NCBI GenBank assembly: GCA_963575745.1
Contig: CAUYUJ010014618.1
Coordinates: 181,108-245,107, forward strand
Direction: 5' to 3'
Length of the DNA stretch: 64,000 nucleotides
Origin: Prorocentrum cordatum
Lineage: Eukaryota > Sar > Dinophyceae > Prorocentrales > Prorocentraceae
Shown: piece by piece, positions 21,893 through 31,772 of the stretch
How positions within the stretch are numbered: position 1 is the stretch's first letter
Layout of the letters: every line of letters begins with the position of its first letter
Notes under the pieces: generated by a model
What the model was told of the DNA's origin: nothing
The model's database searches: none
What the model saw: only the letters and a program-made list of their open reading frames with translations
Position numbers and translations under genes: made by a program

Positions 21893-21944
21893 GTCTCGAG
21901 GCCGCCCAGATGGGGACAGAGTTGACGAAGCCAGGGGGCCGCCC

Positions 21945-22030
21945 TCGCATCGGCGATGCATCGGCGCGTCGGGGTCGAGAAAGGTCTGGCGCCGGGCCTT
22001 CGCCGCATGCATCGCCGATGCAGCGGCCAG
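21945..22030. repeat. CATCGGCG palindrome cluster 2
   Basis: GCATCGGCGATGCATCGGCG near 21948-21967 and CATCGCCGATGC near 22010. Confidence 0.75.
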
Positions 22031-22213
22031 GTGGCGCGAGCCTCCCGCGCCGTCAGCCTCGGCCCCACCCGGGGTGGCCTGCGCCGCCCCGCTGCTCGTC
22101 CCGAGGCGGCTCCCGGGTCCTCCGCGGGGGCGCGGGGAAACGCCCGCTCGCCGCGCGTCGCGGCACGGGCCCCGAGCAGCGCAGCGCGGTGCGCGGAGGC
22201 AGGGCGGCCTACG

Positions 22214-22364
22214 GTGGAGGCCCACGCCAAGGGACACACCAGCTTGCCTCCAGGGTGCCCTGGGTGTCTTGGGTCTCGATGGCTTTGCTGTGGGAAGCGC
22301 GGCGCTCCCACGCCAGAGACCAATGGGCGTCCTGGGGTCTCAGGGTTGGGTTCCCTGTGTGACG
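22214..22364. repeat. Dispersed repeat family D, copy 2
   Basis: GCTTGCCTCCAGGGTGCCCT, then GGTCTCGATGGCTTTGCTGT, then CAATGGGCGTCCTGGGGTCT; see 9841-9990. Confidence 0.75.
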
Positions 22365-22504
22365 AGGATCGATCCGTTCCAGAGCGTCCCGTAAGGCTCT
22401 CAGAGCCTTTCCGGAGCGCTTTGAGAAGGCCGCGGCGCCCGAGAGATCCTCCAGAGCAGCCGGATCTCAGAGATTCCCGATTGATCCTCACCCGATGGTA
22501 TCCT

Positions 22505-22960
22505 CGTCCTGGCTTCGTCCTGAGAGGCGGAGGAGGAGGAGGAGGAGGAGGAGGAGCAGGAGGAGGAGGCGGAGGCGGAGGCGGAGGAGAGGAGGAAGAG
22601 GAGGAGGAGAGGAGGAGGAGTGGAGGGGGAGGAAAGAGGAGGAGGAGGAGGAGGAGGAGGAGGAGGAAGGAGGAGGGGAGGGTAGGAGGGGAGTGGGTGG
22701 GAGGGGGAGGGGGAAGGGGGGGAGGGGGGGAGGGGGGGGAGGGGGAGGAGGGGGTGGGAGGGGGGGGGGGGGTGGGGGGAGGGGGAGGGGGGGGGGTGGA
22801 GGGGAGGAAGGGGGGGAGGAGGAGGGAGGAGGTAATTCGGGGAGGGACTTTCTTGGAGGAGGAGTTTGGAGGAGGAGGAGGGGGGGTCGTCTTTCTTAGG
22901 GTGGGGTTTCTGGGAGGAGGCTTTTTGGGAGCTGCTTTGGAGGAGGGAGGTTTCAGGAGG
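22505..22960. repeat. (GGA)n / (GGGGA)n tract
   Basis: About 450 bases of nearly pure purine with long G runs after 22690. The Gly/Glu/Arg-rich ORFs here are artefacts. Confidence 0.92.
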
Positions 22961-23467
22961 AGGAGGTGGGAGGGAGGACCAGGAGGAATGGGGGGGCGAT
23001 GGAGTGGGGGGAGGAGGGCGCCGCCTCAATGGACGGTGAGTGGTGGGCAAAAAAAGGGGAGGGGGAGGAGGAGAGTCCTCCGTCCCACTTCCTCCTCCGA
23101 CTCTTTCTTCCTCCACCCTCCCGTCCAGCCTGCTCTCCGTCCCTCCCCCCTTTCCGCCCTTCGCCTAAGGGCCTATGATCTTCTCTCCGTCGTTGTTGCC
23201 GTTCTCGTCGCAGGGGAAGAAGCAAGGGTGGGGGGGATGAGTAGGGGGATGTGCAGTAACGACAGGAGCAGAGGAGGAAGGGTGAGGTGAGTGCATTGTT
23301 TGTGACGTCGCAGCTTCGCACAGCTGCGCGAAGGTCGCCCACGCTGGCCTCGGATGGCCCCAACGTTGCCCCCAGGTCCGGTCCGTGGACGTTTTCGCTC
23401 GAGACCTCAGGCTTCGCGGCTTCACCTATCAGCTTTCATTGAAGAGGCCCCTGCAGTCGACTGGGCC

Positions 23468-23929
23468 ATGTGCAGCTCGAGGGCTCCCCTGCTCCTCGCC
23501 CTGGTGGCCGTGTGCCTCGGCTGTGCGGCAGGCCACCGCGTGAAGGCCCGCGGGTCTGCTGTCCGCAGCGCCGGCCTCGGCGGCGCCGGCCTCGGCGGCG
23601 CCGGCCGGGGCGGCGCTGGCCGGAGCGGCGGCGCCGGCGGCGGCCGCGCAGCGGCGGAGGCGGAGGTGTTTGCGGGCCCTGCCCGCGGCGGGAAGGGCCG
23701 GGGGCCGCCGCCGAATACGACCACGACCGCCACCACCACCACCGCGGAGGTGCCAGCGCTGGTGCGCGTGGTCCGCGGCGGCAAGGGCCGGGGGCCGCCG
23801 CCGAACACGACCACGACTACGACCGCGACGCCGGCAGGCGCGGCGCTGGTGAGCCTGGCCCGCGGCGGGAAGGGCCGGGGGCCGCCGCCGAACACGACCA
23901 CGACCACGACCACGACCGCCGCCAGTTGA
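23468..23929 (+). CDS. Predicted secreted Thr-rich repeat protein (153 aa), nested in myosin intron 2
   Basis: An ATG at 23468 opens a 153-codon frame ending TGA at 23927-23929. The first 22 residues form a textbook signal peptide: short N-region MCSSRAP, hydrophobic LLLALVAVCLGC, small residues AAG before a likely cleavage site. A Gly/Ala-rich segment (about 35-65) follows. Then come three copies of RGGKGRGPPPNTTTT at residues 73, 103 and 132, separated by ALVRV- or ALVSL-type spacers. Each copy has an N-T-T glycosylation sequon and a Thr run that could carry O-glycans; the basic RGGKGRG could be a processing site. An upstream in-frame ATG at 23354 would bury the signal peptide, so 23468 is preferred. 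CCCCTGCAG at about 23447 could be a trans-splice acceptor. The family is unknown; a cell-surface or multi-peptide precursor role is only inference. The codons are not a simple DNA microsatellite. Confidence 0.55.
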   Translation: MCSSRAPLLLALVAVCLGCAAGHRVKARGSAVRSAGLGGAGLGGAGRGGAGRSGGAGGGRAAAEAEVFAGPARGGKGRGPPPNTTTTATTTTAEVPALVRVVRGGKGRGPPPNTTTTTTATPAGAALVSLARGGKGRGPPPNTTTTTTTTAAS

Positions 23930-24059
23930 GGGGCGCGGCAGCCTGGGAGCTGACGCGGGGAGCGGCTTCGAAGAGGAGGCGTGCTGATCCTTATACGCCC
24001 AGAGGGCGTCGAATAGTCTAGTCCTTCTTCCCTCCTGCCATCCATCTTCCCTCTGGTCC

Positions 24060-25190
24060 TCCCTCATGCCTCTCTTCCTCCCTCTTCCCTCTTCTCTTCT
24101 TCCCTCCCCCCCCTTCCCCTCCCCTCCTCCCCCGCCCCCCCCTCCCCCTCCACCCCTTCCCTCTCCCCGCTCTCCCTCCTCACTCCCTCGTGCCCTCGGT
24201 TTGTGGTTTTGCTGCAGATGCGAGCATTACGCTAGTCAGATGATCAGAGTTCTCGCAGAGGAGTGCTCCATAGCTCCGAATCTCGGGCCGGACGAAAGGG
24301 GGGGAATTGGGAAAGGGGCGTTTACGAAATTTGCTGCATGCAGCTGGTTTCGGCCCAACCGAGGGGCCGATTCCTCGATACATAGCCGCCTGCGTCGGGA
24401 GCCGCCGGGAAAATCACCTACATATGAGCTGATTCTCAAACCCCCCGGTTGCTATCCCCCCCTTTCGCCCGGCCCGAGAATCCCAATCGAGCTGCGCGCT
24501 CATCCAGTATTGCCAACGGGCAATGGCCCCCAGGCTCGGAGTCGGGCCGAGCTCGGGGTCTCCCAGGCCTCTCCGACTCGCTCCGCGACTGGCCTCGCTC
24601 ACTTACTCACTCCTCCTCCTCCTCCTCCTCCTCATCCACCTCTTCATCCTCCCCCTCCTCCTCCTCCTCCTTCTCCTCCTCCTCCTCCTCCTCCTTCCTC
24701 CTCCTCCCCTCCTCCTCCTCCTCCTCCTCCTCTCCTCCTCCTCCTCCTCCTCCTCCTCCTCCTCCTCCTCCTCCTCCTCTCCTCCTACTCTCCTCCTCTC
24801 CTCCTCCCCTCCTCCTCCTCCTCCTCCTCCTCCATCCTCCTCCTCTTTCTTTCTCCTCCTCCTCCTCCTCCTCCTCCTCCTCCTCCGCTCCTGCTCCTCC
24901 TCCTCCTCCTCCTCCATCCTCCTCCTCCTCTTCTTTCTCCCCCTCCTCCTCCTCCTCCTCCTCCTCCTCCTCCTCCTCCTCCTCCTCCTCCTCCTCTCCT
25001 CTCCTCCCCTCCTCCTCCTCCTCCTCCTCCTCCTCCTCCTCCTCCTCCTCCTCCTCCATCCCCCCTCCCTCCTCCTTCGCCCCTGCTCCTCCTCCCCTCC
25101 CCCTCCTCCTCCTCCTCCTCCTCCTCCTCCTCCTCCTCCTCCTCCTCCTCCTCTTCCTCCTCCTCCACCTTCTTCTCTCCTTCCTCCTCG
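24060..25190. repeat. (TCC)n tract, over 1 kb, interrupted
   Basis: Pyrimidine-only at 24060-24190 and from 24605 to 25190, with about 400 bp of mixed sequence (24190-24604) between. That sequence has an inverted-looking TTTCGGCCCAACCGAGGGGCC and no recognised gene. Confidence 0.9.
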
Positions 25191-25339
25191 CTCACACACT
25201 CCGCCCTCTGGCGCGCAGACGACCGCGGCTGTCCGCTCCTCGGGCCCGCGGCGAAGCGTCCACCTCCCCCCTCCCCAGTCGTTGCTGCCTTGGGCGGCTC
25301 CCGCCAGTCAAGGCTTCCCCTATTGTGTCCGAGTCGAAG

Positions 25340-25545
25340 GATCAGCAGCGAGGATGAGCAGCGAGGAGGAGCAGCGAGGAGGAGGAGGAGCTAGGAGGAG
25401 GAGGAGGAGGAGCAGGAGGAGGAGGAGGAGGAGGAAGAAGAGGAGGAGGAGGATGGAGCAGGATGGAGGAGGAGGAGGAGGAGGAGGAGGATGAGGAGGA
25501 GAAGGAGGGGAAGAGGGGAAATGTGAGGAGGAAAAAGGGAACAAG
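25340..25545. repeat. (GGA)n tract
   Basis: Purine-rich, opposite in strand composition to the (TCC)n tract just upstream, so the two could pair as an imperfect inverted repeat. Confidence 0.9.
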
Positions 25546-25679
25546 GGGCAAGCCCGCGATCGTTTGCCCTCTGACACTAAATTCGCTCTCCGTTCCCGTG
25601 CCGAGCAGGTCCATTGGCATCTACCCCACCCCGCCGCCGGTCAATGGCGTCCTAGTAGATGGTGGCCCGAGGGTCGCAC

Positions 25680-25860
25680 CCTATCGCCGATGCATCGGCG
25701 ATTCGGCTCGGCGGCGTCGTGCCGACGTTCGACACGCACGCCGACGGCGTCGCCGACGCCGACGCCGTGAGCCCGATGTTCTCCACGCCGACGGCGTCGC
25801 CGATGCATCGGCGATTTGGCAATGCGTCGCCGACGCATCGGCGATGCGCCACGATCCTCG
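25680..25860. repeat. CATCGGCG palindrome cluster 3
   Basis: A 20-bp palindrome ATCGCCGATGCATCGGCGAT at 25683-25702, the 16-bp core again at 25798-25813, and a CGCCGACGCATCGGCG variant near 25830. Confidence 0.85.
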
Positions 25861-26191
25861 GGCATCGGATAGCGCTCCGTCTGCCCATCGCCAATCGTCC
25901 GTTGGCTCGCCCCGCGCAAGGACCCCCGTCGTCCGAGCTTGCCAGGCGGCGGCCTCGTGGGCCCGTCCCGGGGCCGGTCTCCTTCGGGTGGTGGCCTCCG
26001 GCCCACCTCCGCGTCTGGGCACGGTCGGAGCGGGCACGGAAAGAGTGTTTCACAGCAGGCAGTTCTTGTGTATGTTTAAGAAGTCGCTGTCCGTGTCGCC
26101 ACGGGCGTCTGTAGGTTTGGAGCAAAGTTTTCCCTGCCCAGCAGCGGCCGCCGTCGATGTCGGACAACGTCTGCTGCTGGGGATCGTGCAG

Positions 26192-26370
26192 TGGAGACCC
26201 ATGCGAAGAAGCACAACAGCTTGCCTCCAGGGTGCCCTGGGTATCTTGGGTTTCGATGGTTTTGCTACGGAAAACGCGACGTCCCCACGCCAGAAGTCAA
26301 TGGATGTCTTGGGCTCTCAGGGTTGGGTTTCTGGTGGAAGGTTTCTTGTGGTCGAGCCTCTACTGTACCC
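26192..26370. repeat. Dispersed repeat family D, copy 3
   Basis: The fullest copy: GTGGAGACCCATGCGAAG through GTGGTCGAGCCTCTACTGTA; it aligns with 60404-60584 end to end. Confidence 0.78.
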
Positions 26371-26544
26371 ATTCCTTTCCGTACCCGTTTCGCGCGTGCC
26401 AATCTTCGTTCTCTTCTTCCCTCCTGGGGTGCCTCCTTCTGGCTTCCCTTGAGGCCGCCGCCTCCGTGCCAAGATCTCCGACGATGAGATGTTTTGAGCC
26501 GGCCTTTAGTCCAGGACTTCGGCCCACTGGGGCCATTTTATGCC

Positions 26545-26698
26545 CAAGTCGGGCATGTCCCCCTACAGGAAGAATTTTCGGAAGTAGCCAAAAACAGTCT
26601 GGGGACGATTGGTCGAATATGCTTGACGATTATTGAATGTTCGGGCTATTTGTACGTTTCCGCCAAAAACCGCCCGTACGACGACATGCCCGACCTAG
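26545..26698. mobile_element. MITE family B, copy
   Basis: Left CAAGTCGGGCATGTCCCCCT and right CGACATGCCCGACCTAG are inverted; the centre has CAGTCTGGGGACGATTGG. Flanks TTTATGCC and TTTAGCCC suggest an eroded duplication. Confidence 0.8.
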
Positions 26699-27204
26699 CT
26701 TTAGCCCCCCTCCAGGCCGAACAGGGATGCAGGACCAACAACAACGCCCTTTGTGGAGCAGTCGGTACCCCTGGGGTCGCGCATTGAACATAAAGCACGT
26801 CGGCGGATGTCGGGGTCCTTGCGACGTCGATGCGTCGACAATGCAGTGCAGAAGAGGATCGGTCGAGCTCCATGCGATCGATCCCAGCCTGGCCCAGGCC
26901 CTCCGCACCGCGGGGAGTCTCGGAGCATCCGCTGTTGTTTCTTCTTCGCCGTTGGCCCGGGATCGGGGCGGAGGCGCCTGTCTGAGGTGAGGCACGTCAG
27001 GCAGTTAAAGCAGCCGTGTGTGAAGGTTACCCCTGCAGGTCAGGCGTTTGCAGACCGACTCGGCTTCCGAGTCTCGGGGATCTTCTGCAGGCAGGTGGAG
27101 CACAGCGTGGTGGGTCTGCCACCCCAGCGTCGATTGGCCCCGCAGGGTTAGGGCTCACCAGTGGTCGCAGAGGAGTGCCCTCGCGAGCACCCCCCCCTCG
27201 AGGA

Positions 27205-27355
27205 GGGCGGTAGGAGGAGGAGGAGGAGGATGAGGAGGAGGAGGAGAAGGAGGAGGAGGATGGAGAGGAAAAGAAGGAGGATGAGAAGGAGGGAGGAGGA
27301 GGCGAGGAGGAGGAGGAGGAGGAGGAGGAGGACGAGGACGAGGAGGACGAGGAGG
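27205..27355. repeat. (GGA)n tract
   Basis: GGA/GAG/GAC triplets. Confidence 0.9.
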
Positions 27356-27534
27356 ACCCTTCAGGCGCAGGTCGGCTTGGCGTCCCGGGCCGTCTCTGCG
27401 CGGTCGTCTCGGGGGGGCCCTCCCCAGGCCGTCCCCTTTGCCCAAGTAGAGCCGACGAGGAGGAGGACCGAGGAGGGGGGGGGAAGGGCCCCCGCCGCGA
27501 TCCAGCAGGCCAAGAGCGGGCGAGGAGGGACAGT

Positions 27535-27730
27535 GCTCCTCCTGCTCCTTCTCCTCCTCCTCCTCCTCCTCCTCCTCCTCCTCCTCTTTCTCCTTCTCCT
27601 CCTCCTCCTCCTCCTCCTCCTCCTCATCATCATCAACAACAACAACACCCCCTCCCCCTCCTCCTCCTGCTCCTCCTCCTCATCCTCCTTCTCCTCCTCT
27701 TCCTCCTCCTCCTCCCCCTCCTCGTCCTTG
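27535..27730. repeat. (TCC)n tract
   Basis: CTC/TCC triplets with a short (CAA)n interruption at 27635-27650. Confidence 0.9.
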
Positions 27731-28159
27731 AGGTTGCGTTCGTGCGCGAAACTCCTGCACGCCAGCTCGACGGGGACCCGCCGGCCTCCCCCTTATGCCG
27801 CCTGCCCCTCTGCGACCTCTTCGCCTCCCCTTGGGGAGCACCTCGGATTGCACACCGGGGCAGCCCCGCCCTCCCAGGTAGTCCTGGGTCGGAAATTGGA
27901 GCATATACATTACCAGTTGTGGGCTGTTTTTCAAATCCAGGATTTTTTACGGTCGGGGACGACGTCGGGGTGGTGTGGTGTATAATTTCTTGTTTCCCCT
28001 TCTTACCCAGGGAAACGACGGAAAACGTATACACCAGGATTCCGTATACACCAGGATCCGTTCTCCTGTGCAAGTTTCAGTGCAGGGCCGCAAAAAAGCA
28101 TCGGTGTATAGAGTTCGGTTCCCTACTGGGCTGCCGTCAGCAATCGAAGAAAAACAAAA

Positions 28160-28327
28160 GCACATAAACATAAACCTGTGGCGCTCCGCGCGGAGTCCTT
28201 GGATCCGCGCCTGGGCCCCCCCGGCGGCGCCTCCGGCGCCGCCCCTGGCGCGCTCCGCGCGCCAGGGAGGGGACGCCAGCGCGGATCCAAGAAATCCGCA
28301 CGGAGCGCCACGAGTTTGTATTTATGA
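28160..28327. mobile_element. GC-rich palindromic MITE family F, copy 1
   Basis: The ends ACATAAACATAAAC and GTTTGTATTTATGA are inverted, followed inward by GGCGCTCCGCGCGGA / TCCGCACGGAGCGCC and a GC-only core GGCGGCGCCTCCGGCGCC. The related copy is at 57523-57702. Confidence 0.8.
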
Positions 28328-28347
28328 AGTTTCTTTCTTTTAAGCAA

Positions 28348-28500
28348 GCCCCTGGAGTAGTCTTTAACGGTCTCAACACCCAGGCACCGCCCCCGGGGGC
28401 GCCCCTGGGGCAGTCCATGCCCCAGGGTTGGAGTGTTGAGGCCGCTCTGGGCTATTCGGGGGACCCTGTTGAGGCCAGCCGTGACTACCCGCCTGGGGCG
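28348..28500. mobile_element. Foldback element family V, shorter copy
   Basis: CCTGGAGTAGTC...GGTCTCAACACCC and GAGTGTTGAGGCC...GAGGCCAGCCGTGACTACC match blocks of 18235-18517, with an inverted GGGGCGCCCCTGGGGC centre. Confidence 0.6.
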
Positions 28501-28511
28501 ATGTGCGCAAC

Positions 28512-28620
28512 CCGCGTCCTCCTCCTCCCCCTCCTCCCCCTCGTCCTCCTCCTCCTCCCCCTCCTCCCCCTCTTCTTCCTCCTCCTCCCCCCGTCTACTC
28601 CACAAACGTCCTCTCCTCGT
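28512..28620. repeat. (TCC)n tract
   Basis: CTCCTCC-rich pyrimidine run. Confidence 0.85.
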
Positions 28621-29048
28621 CTATCGCCCTCCGACTCCTCACCCTTCACCTCCTCCCCCGACGATCCGGCCGCTCCTCCTGCTCGCGACACAGGCTCTCC
28701 CCCGACCCCTGCCGTGGAGCCACCTTATGGTCCCGCGCAGTATTTCGATGGTCCTGGAACCCAGAGTTGGGCGGACTACAACGGGGCGGCAATCAACGTA
28801 GGGGGGTCGAGGGTTGGAAGAACGTGGGCCAAATGGCGCTCTGAATGGCCCCTGCATTGCCCCCGCCGGGCCGAGCAGTGCCCGAAAGGCGTGCGGTTCT
28901 CCACCCCGCGTTTCTTGCCCCCACGGTTGAAGAACACCCGACGGAGCAGGAGAGGTTGGGCAGCAGTTTTCGTCTTGATTTCCCGAGTCGACGGATGTGA
29001 AATTCGGGTCTGTGCCCCCGTGCCCCATCTCCCACCCCTTCCGCGCAG

Positions 29049-29073
29049 GTACGCCGTGCGGAGGCCCTTCAAG
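29049..29073 (+). CDS. Myosin heavy chain, exon c (25-nt micro-exon, start of converter)
   Basis: G plus eight codons YAVRRPFK. It continues exon b as AGYAVRRPFK, matching the myosin consensus kGfp.RrpF.dF. The acceptor is CCCTTCCGCGCAG. The donor is irregular: downstream the frame reads GAG TTT CAT, but the next exon supplies GAC TTT TTC, giving KDFFNRFR, which fits the consensus dFlqRYrvL. The sequence AGGA is present at both intron ends, so the cut could be AAG before GA with an AG acceptor, or AAGGA before GT with a non-AG acceptor. Non-GT donors, including GA, are known in dinoflagellate genes. At 25 (or 27) nt this is one of the smallest exons expected for any myosin. Confidence 0.75.
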
Positions 29074-29119
29074 GAGTTTCATGTCGCGTCTCGGCCGGTG
29101 GGGAGGCAGGAAGAGGACG

Positions 29120-29370
29120 TTGAGGCAGGAGGAGGAGGGAGAGGGAGGAGGAGGAGGAGGACCGACAGGAGGAGGAAACGGAGGAGGAGGAGGAGTAGGC
29201 GAGGAGGAGTATGAGGAGGACGAATGGAGAATGATGAGGTGGAGCTGGAGGAGGTGTAACAACAAGAGGAGCACAAGGACGAGGAGGAGGAGGAGGAGGA
29301 GGGGATGATGGTGATGATAATGATGATGATGATGATGAGGAGGAGGAGGAGGAGGAGGAGGAGGAGGAGA
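29120..29370. repeat. (GGA)n and (GAT)n tracts
   Basis: GGA triplets with a (GAT)n stretch at about 29305-29340. Confidence 0.88.
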
Positions 29371-30282
29371 GGGATGGGGTTGAGGACGAGCAGGACGGTG
29401 AGGAAGAACAGGACCAGGAGGAGGACCAGCAGCAGGGGGTGTTGGAACAGGCGCAACAGGAGAATGGTGTTGGAAAGGAAATGCAGGGGGTTTGCCCTCA
29501 TTCCTCCTCCCTGCGTTTTTCTGACGCATCCTGGCGCCGATCTGCCAGAGCGCAGCTGGGGCTCGAAGGCCCAGAAATGGCAAAACGACTGCCGTCTTGC
29601 TTTCCTCATGCCGCAGGATTCGTGGGTTCGAGGAGGAGGAGGAGGAGGTTTGCCCCGACGGCAGCACCGACAAAACATATTCACGCACACATGTATCAAC
29701 ATACACATAGAAGTGCATGACACACAACGTCGAACGCGACGTCGGAGCACCCCAATTCTGAGTTGGTCACGGACTTGCCGAAGCGTGCAGGTATTGCGGG
29801 TGTGCTTCTTGATGATGCCAATACCAATACGTATGTTCCAACTTCTCTTGACATGCACCGCGACTGATCAAGCATGGATTCCCCCCAGGATCAATTGCGG
29901 AGGAAGCCTGTTGATCGCGCAGACGTTACAGCCAACCCATGACGACTGCTAGCATGATGCGGCCAAGGCGGTGAAACAAGAATTGCTGTGGGTTCGGCAG
30001 TGGCTCGCTGTACCTTGGGTCCTTCCATGGCTGTTTCTCTGACCCCACTCGTGCACGCCGGCCCCCTCGGGGCCAGAACAGGCTGGAGGGTTCTGAGCGT
30101 GTGGAGGGGAGGCGGGTCAAAGCGGTGACCTCCTCCCTCAGCCGTGGAGCTCGAGCGGATTAGTGCTACAAGCTCGTGCTCGCGGTGGCCACGGGCAAGG
30201 AAGGGGATTACGGCCTCAGTTCCTGAGGTTGGCGCCGCCGCGCCCGAGGCCAGCGCGAACCCGCGCGCGAGGACACACGCAC

Positions 30283-30585
30283 ACACCAACACACACACAC
30301 ACATACACACACACGCACGCACGCACGCACGCACGCGCACGCGCACGGGCACGCGCACGCGCACGCGCACGCGCACGCGCACGCGCACGCGCACGCGCAC
30401 GCGCACGCGCACGCGCACGCGCACGCGCACGCGCACGCGCACGCGCACGCGCACACGCACACGCACACGCACACGCACGCGCACGCGCACACGCACACGC
30501 ACACGCACACGCACACGCACACGCACACGCACACGCACACGCACACGCACACGCACACGCACACTCGCACTCGCACTCGCACTCG

Positions 30586-30641
<56 letters not shown>

Positions 30642-30666
30642 CACACACACGCACACACACACACTT
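30283..30666. repeat. (CA)n and (GCGCAC)n array, about 385 bp
   Basis: Starts as ACAC, becomes strict GCGCAC hexamers (about 30335-30450), then ACGCAC, then CACTCG, then pure CA. Alternating purine-pyrimidine over hundreds of bases favours Z-DNA. The Cys/Val/Arg/His/Thr ORFs are artefacts. Confidence 0.95.
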
Positions 30667-30795
30667 ACATCGGGCCTGAACAACAGCTCTCCGACATGAG
30701 ATCCCCTTCTGGCGACGGCGGGATGGTCCAATGGGCACGGGCCGCGGGCTCGCCAGCAAGGCGCGCGGGCGCGCACTTCGAAGCACGAGAGGCTT

Positions 30796-30919
30796 GGCAT
30801 CGCTCGGACGTTTGCATTTTTCCTCGGCAAGGACCATGGAGGAGCATCTTCGATCACTTAGCGAAAACAAAACACACGACATCGAAACATGCACAGGGAA
30901 TGGTCGTTGGAGCGATGGC
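30796..30919. mobile_element. MITE family C, copy 2
   Basis: Left GGCATCGCTCGGACGTTTGC, core AGGACCATGGAGGAGCATCT, right TCGTTGGAGCGATGGC. Confidence 0.75.
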
Positions 30920-31169
30920 GAGGAGGTGCGCCAGCGCTGGCGAGGGAAAGCGAGGAGGTTGGAGAATGGAGGAGGAGAGGAGGGAGGAGAAGGGGACATC
31001 GGCAGCGACGTCCGGGCTCGACGATCGAACGACGCAGGCGATTCGGTGGGTGGCACGGGTCGCTTTCGGCCTTCGCCGAACACGCTGCGACATCCATGCC
31101 CTTCCCGCGGCTCCCCCATCCACTCGGGAGAATCGCTGGTCGGCGCGGGTATGGTTTCGATGTCGCCAC

Positions 31170-31289
31170 CTAGGATTATGATGTCCCGACCTACCTACTG
31201 TAGCCTTGACCATCAGAAAGAATTTCGAGCACCAAGAAAGTACCGACAGCGGAGGGTTTGCATGCACGATGGGAACATCATAAACCTAG
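31170..31289. mobile_element. MITE family E, short copy
   Basis: 120 bp with termini CTAGGATTATGATGTCCC and, in reverse, CTAGGTTTATGATGTTCCC. The interior TAGCCTTGACCATCAGAAAG matches the other copies. Confidence 0.75.
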
Positions 31290-31649
31290 AAGGAAGTTGA
31301 TGTTGGGGGGGGGGAGGCATGGAGGGGAGGACCCGAGGGTCGGAGGACCGGCGACGGTGGAGGCAGTGGCTCTGGGAGGTTGCTTGACCGCCGCGCCCCC
31401 ACGGCAACCGACAACTGAGGCCTACGGGCGCGCCCTCGTCCTCGCCGTCGTCGTCGTCTTCGTCGCTGCAGTCACCGTGCTGCCAGAGGGGGCGCCGAGC
31501 AGGGAGCGAAGGGGCCCCGTCCCGGCCACCGCGGGCCTCGGCCACGGGAGCAGGCGCTCCCTCGGCCCAGGAGTGGTGCCCGAGACCCGGCCCGCAGACC
31601 GGCGCGCGCGGTGATGCCCGCCTTGGGTCGCCCATGCGTCCTTTCACCT

Positions 31650-31772
31650 GGCATGGCTCGGACGTGTGCATTGTCTCTCGGCGGGGGCCATCGAGGAGCA
31701 TCCTTGATCATTTGGCGAAAGCCACGCACGAAACCGAACACAAACACAGGGGATGGACGTCCGAGCGATGGC
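31650..31772. mobile_element. MITE family C, copy 3, with duplicated flanks
   Basis: Left GGCATGGCTCGGACGTGTGC, right GGACGTCCGAGCGATGGCC. CGCCCATGCGTCC plus TTCACC lies on both sides (31629 and about 31790). Confidence 0.78.

Larger units (their letters stand above)
19398..29048 (+). other. Myosin intron 2 (9.65 kb), with nested secreted-protein ORF
   Basis: Opens GTGCGC and closes CCCTTCCGCGCAG. The donor side GGTGCGCC and the acceptor side GGTACGCC form a near-perfect direct repeat across the intron borders. Contents are listed separately. Stretches with nothing recognised: 21556-21739, 22365-22504, 22961-23300, 23930-24060, 25191-25340, 25861-26191, 26371-26544, 26699-27204, 27731-28159 and 28621-29048. 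Confidence 0.75.

Noticed and set aside
24066-25394. 442-codon + strand ORF rich in Pro, Ser and Leu
   Set aside because: It is the translation of a (TCC)n microsatellite; all three frames and the antisense are equally open.
28501-28830. Possible extra myosin exon before the 29049 micro-exon
   Set aside because: No frame continues the converter consensus, while 19333-19397 joins 29049-29073 directly in phase.
30144-31181. 345-codon ORF with His-Thr and Arg-Thr runs
   Set aside because: Driven by the CA/GCGCAC array; no domain on either side.
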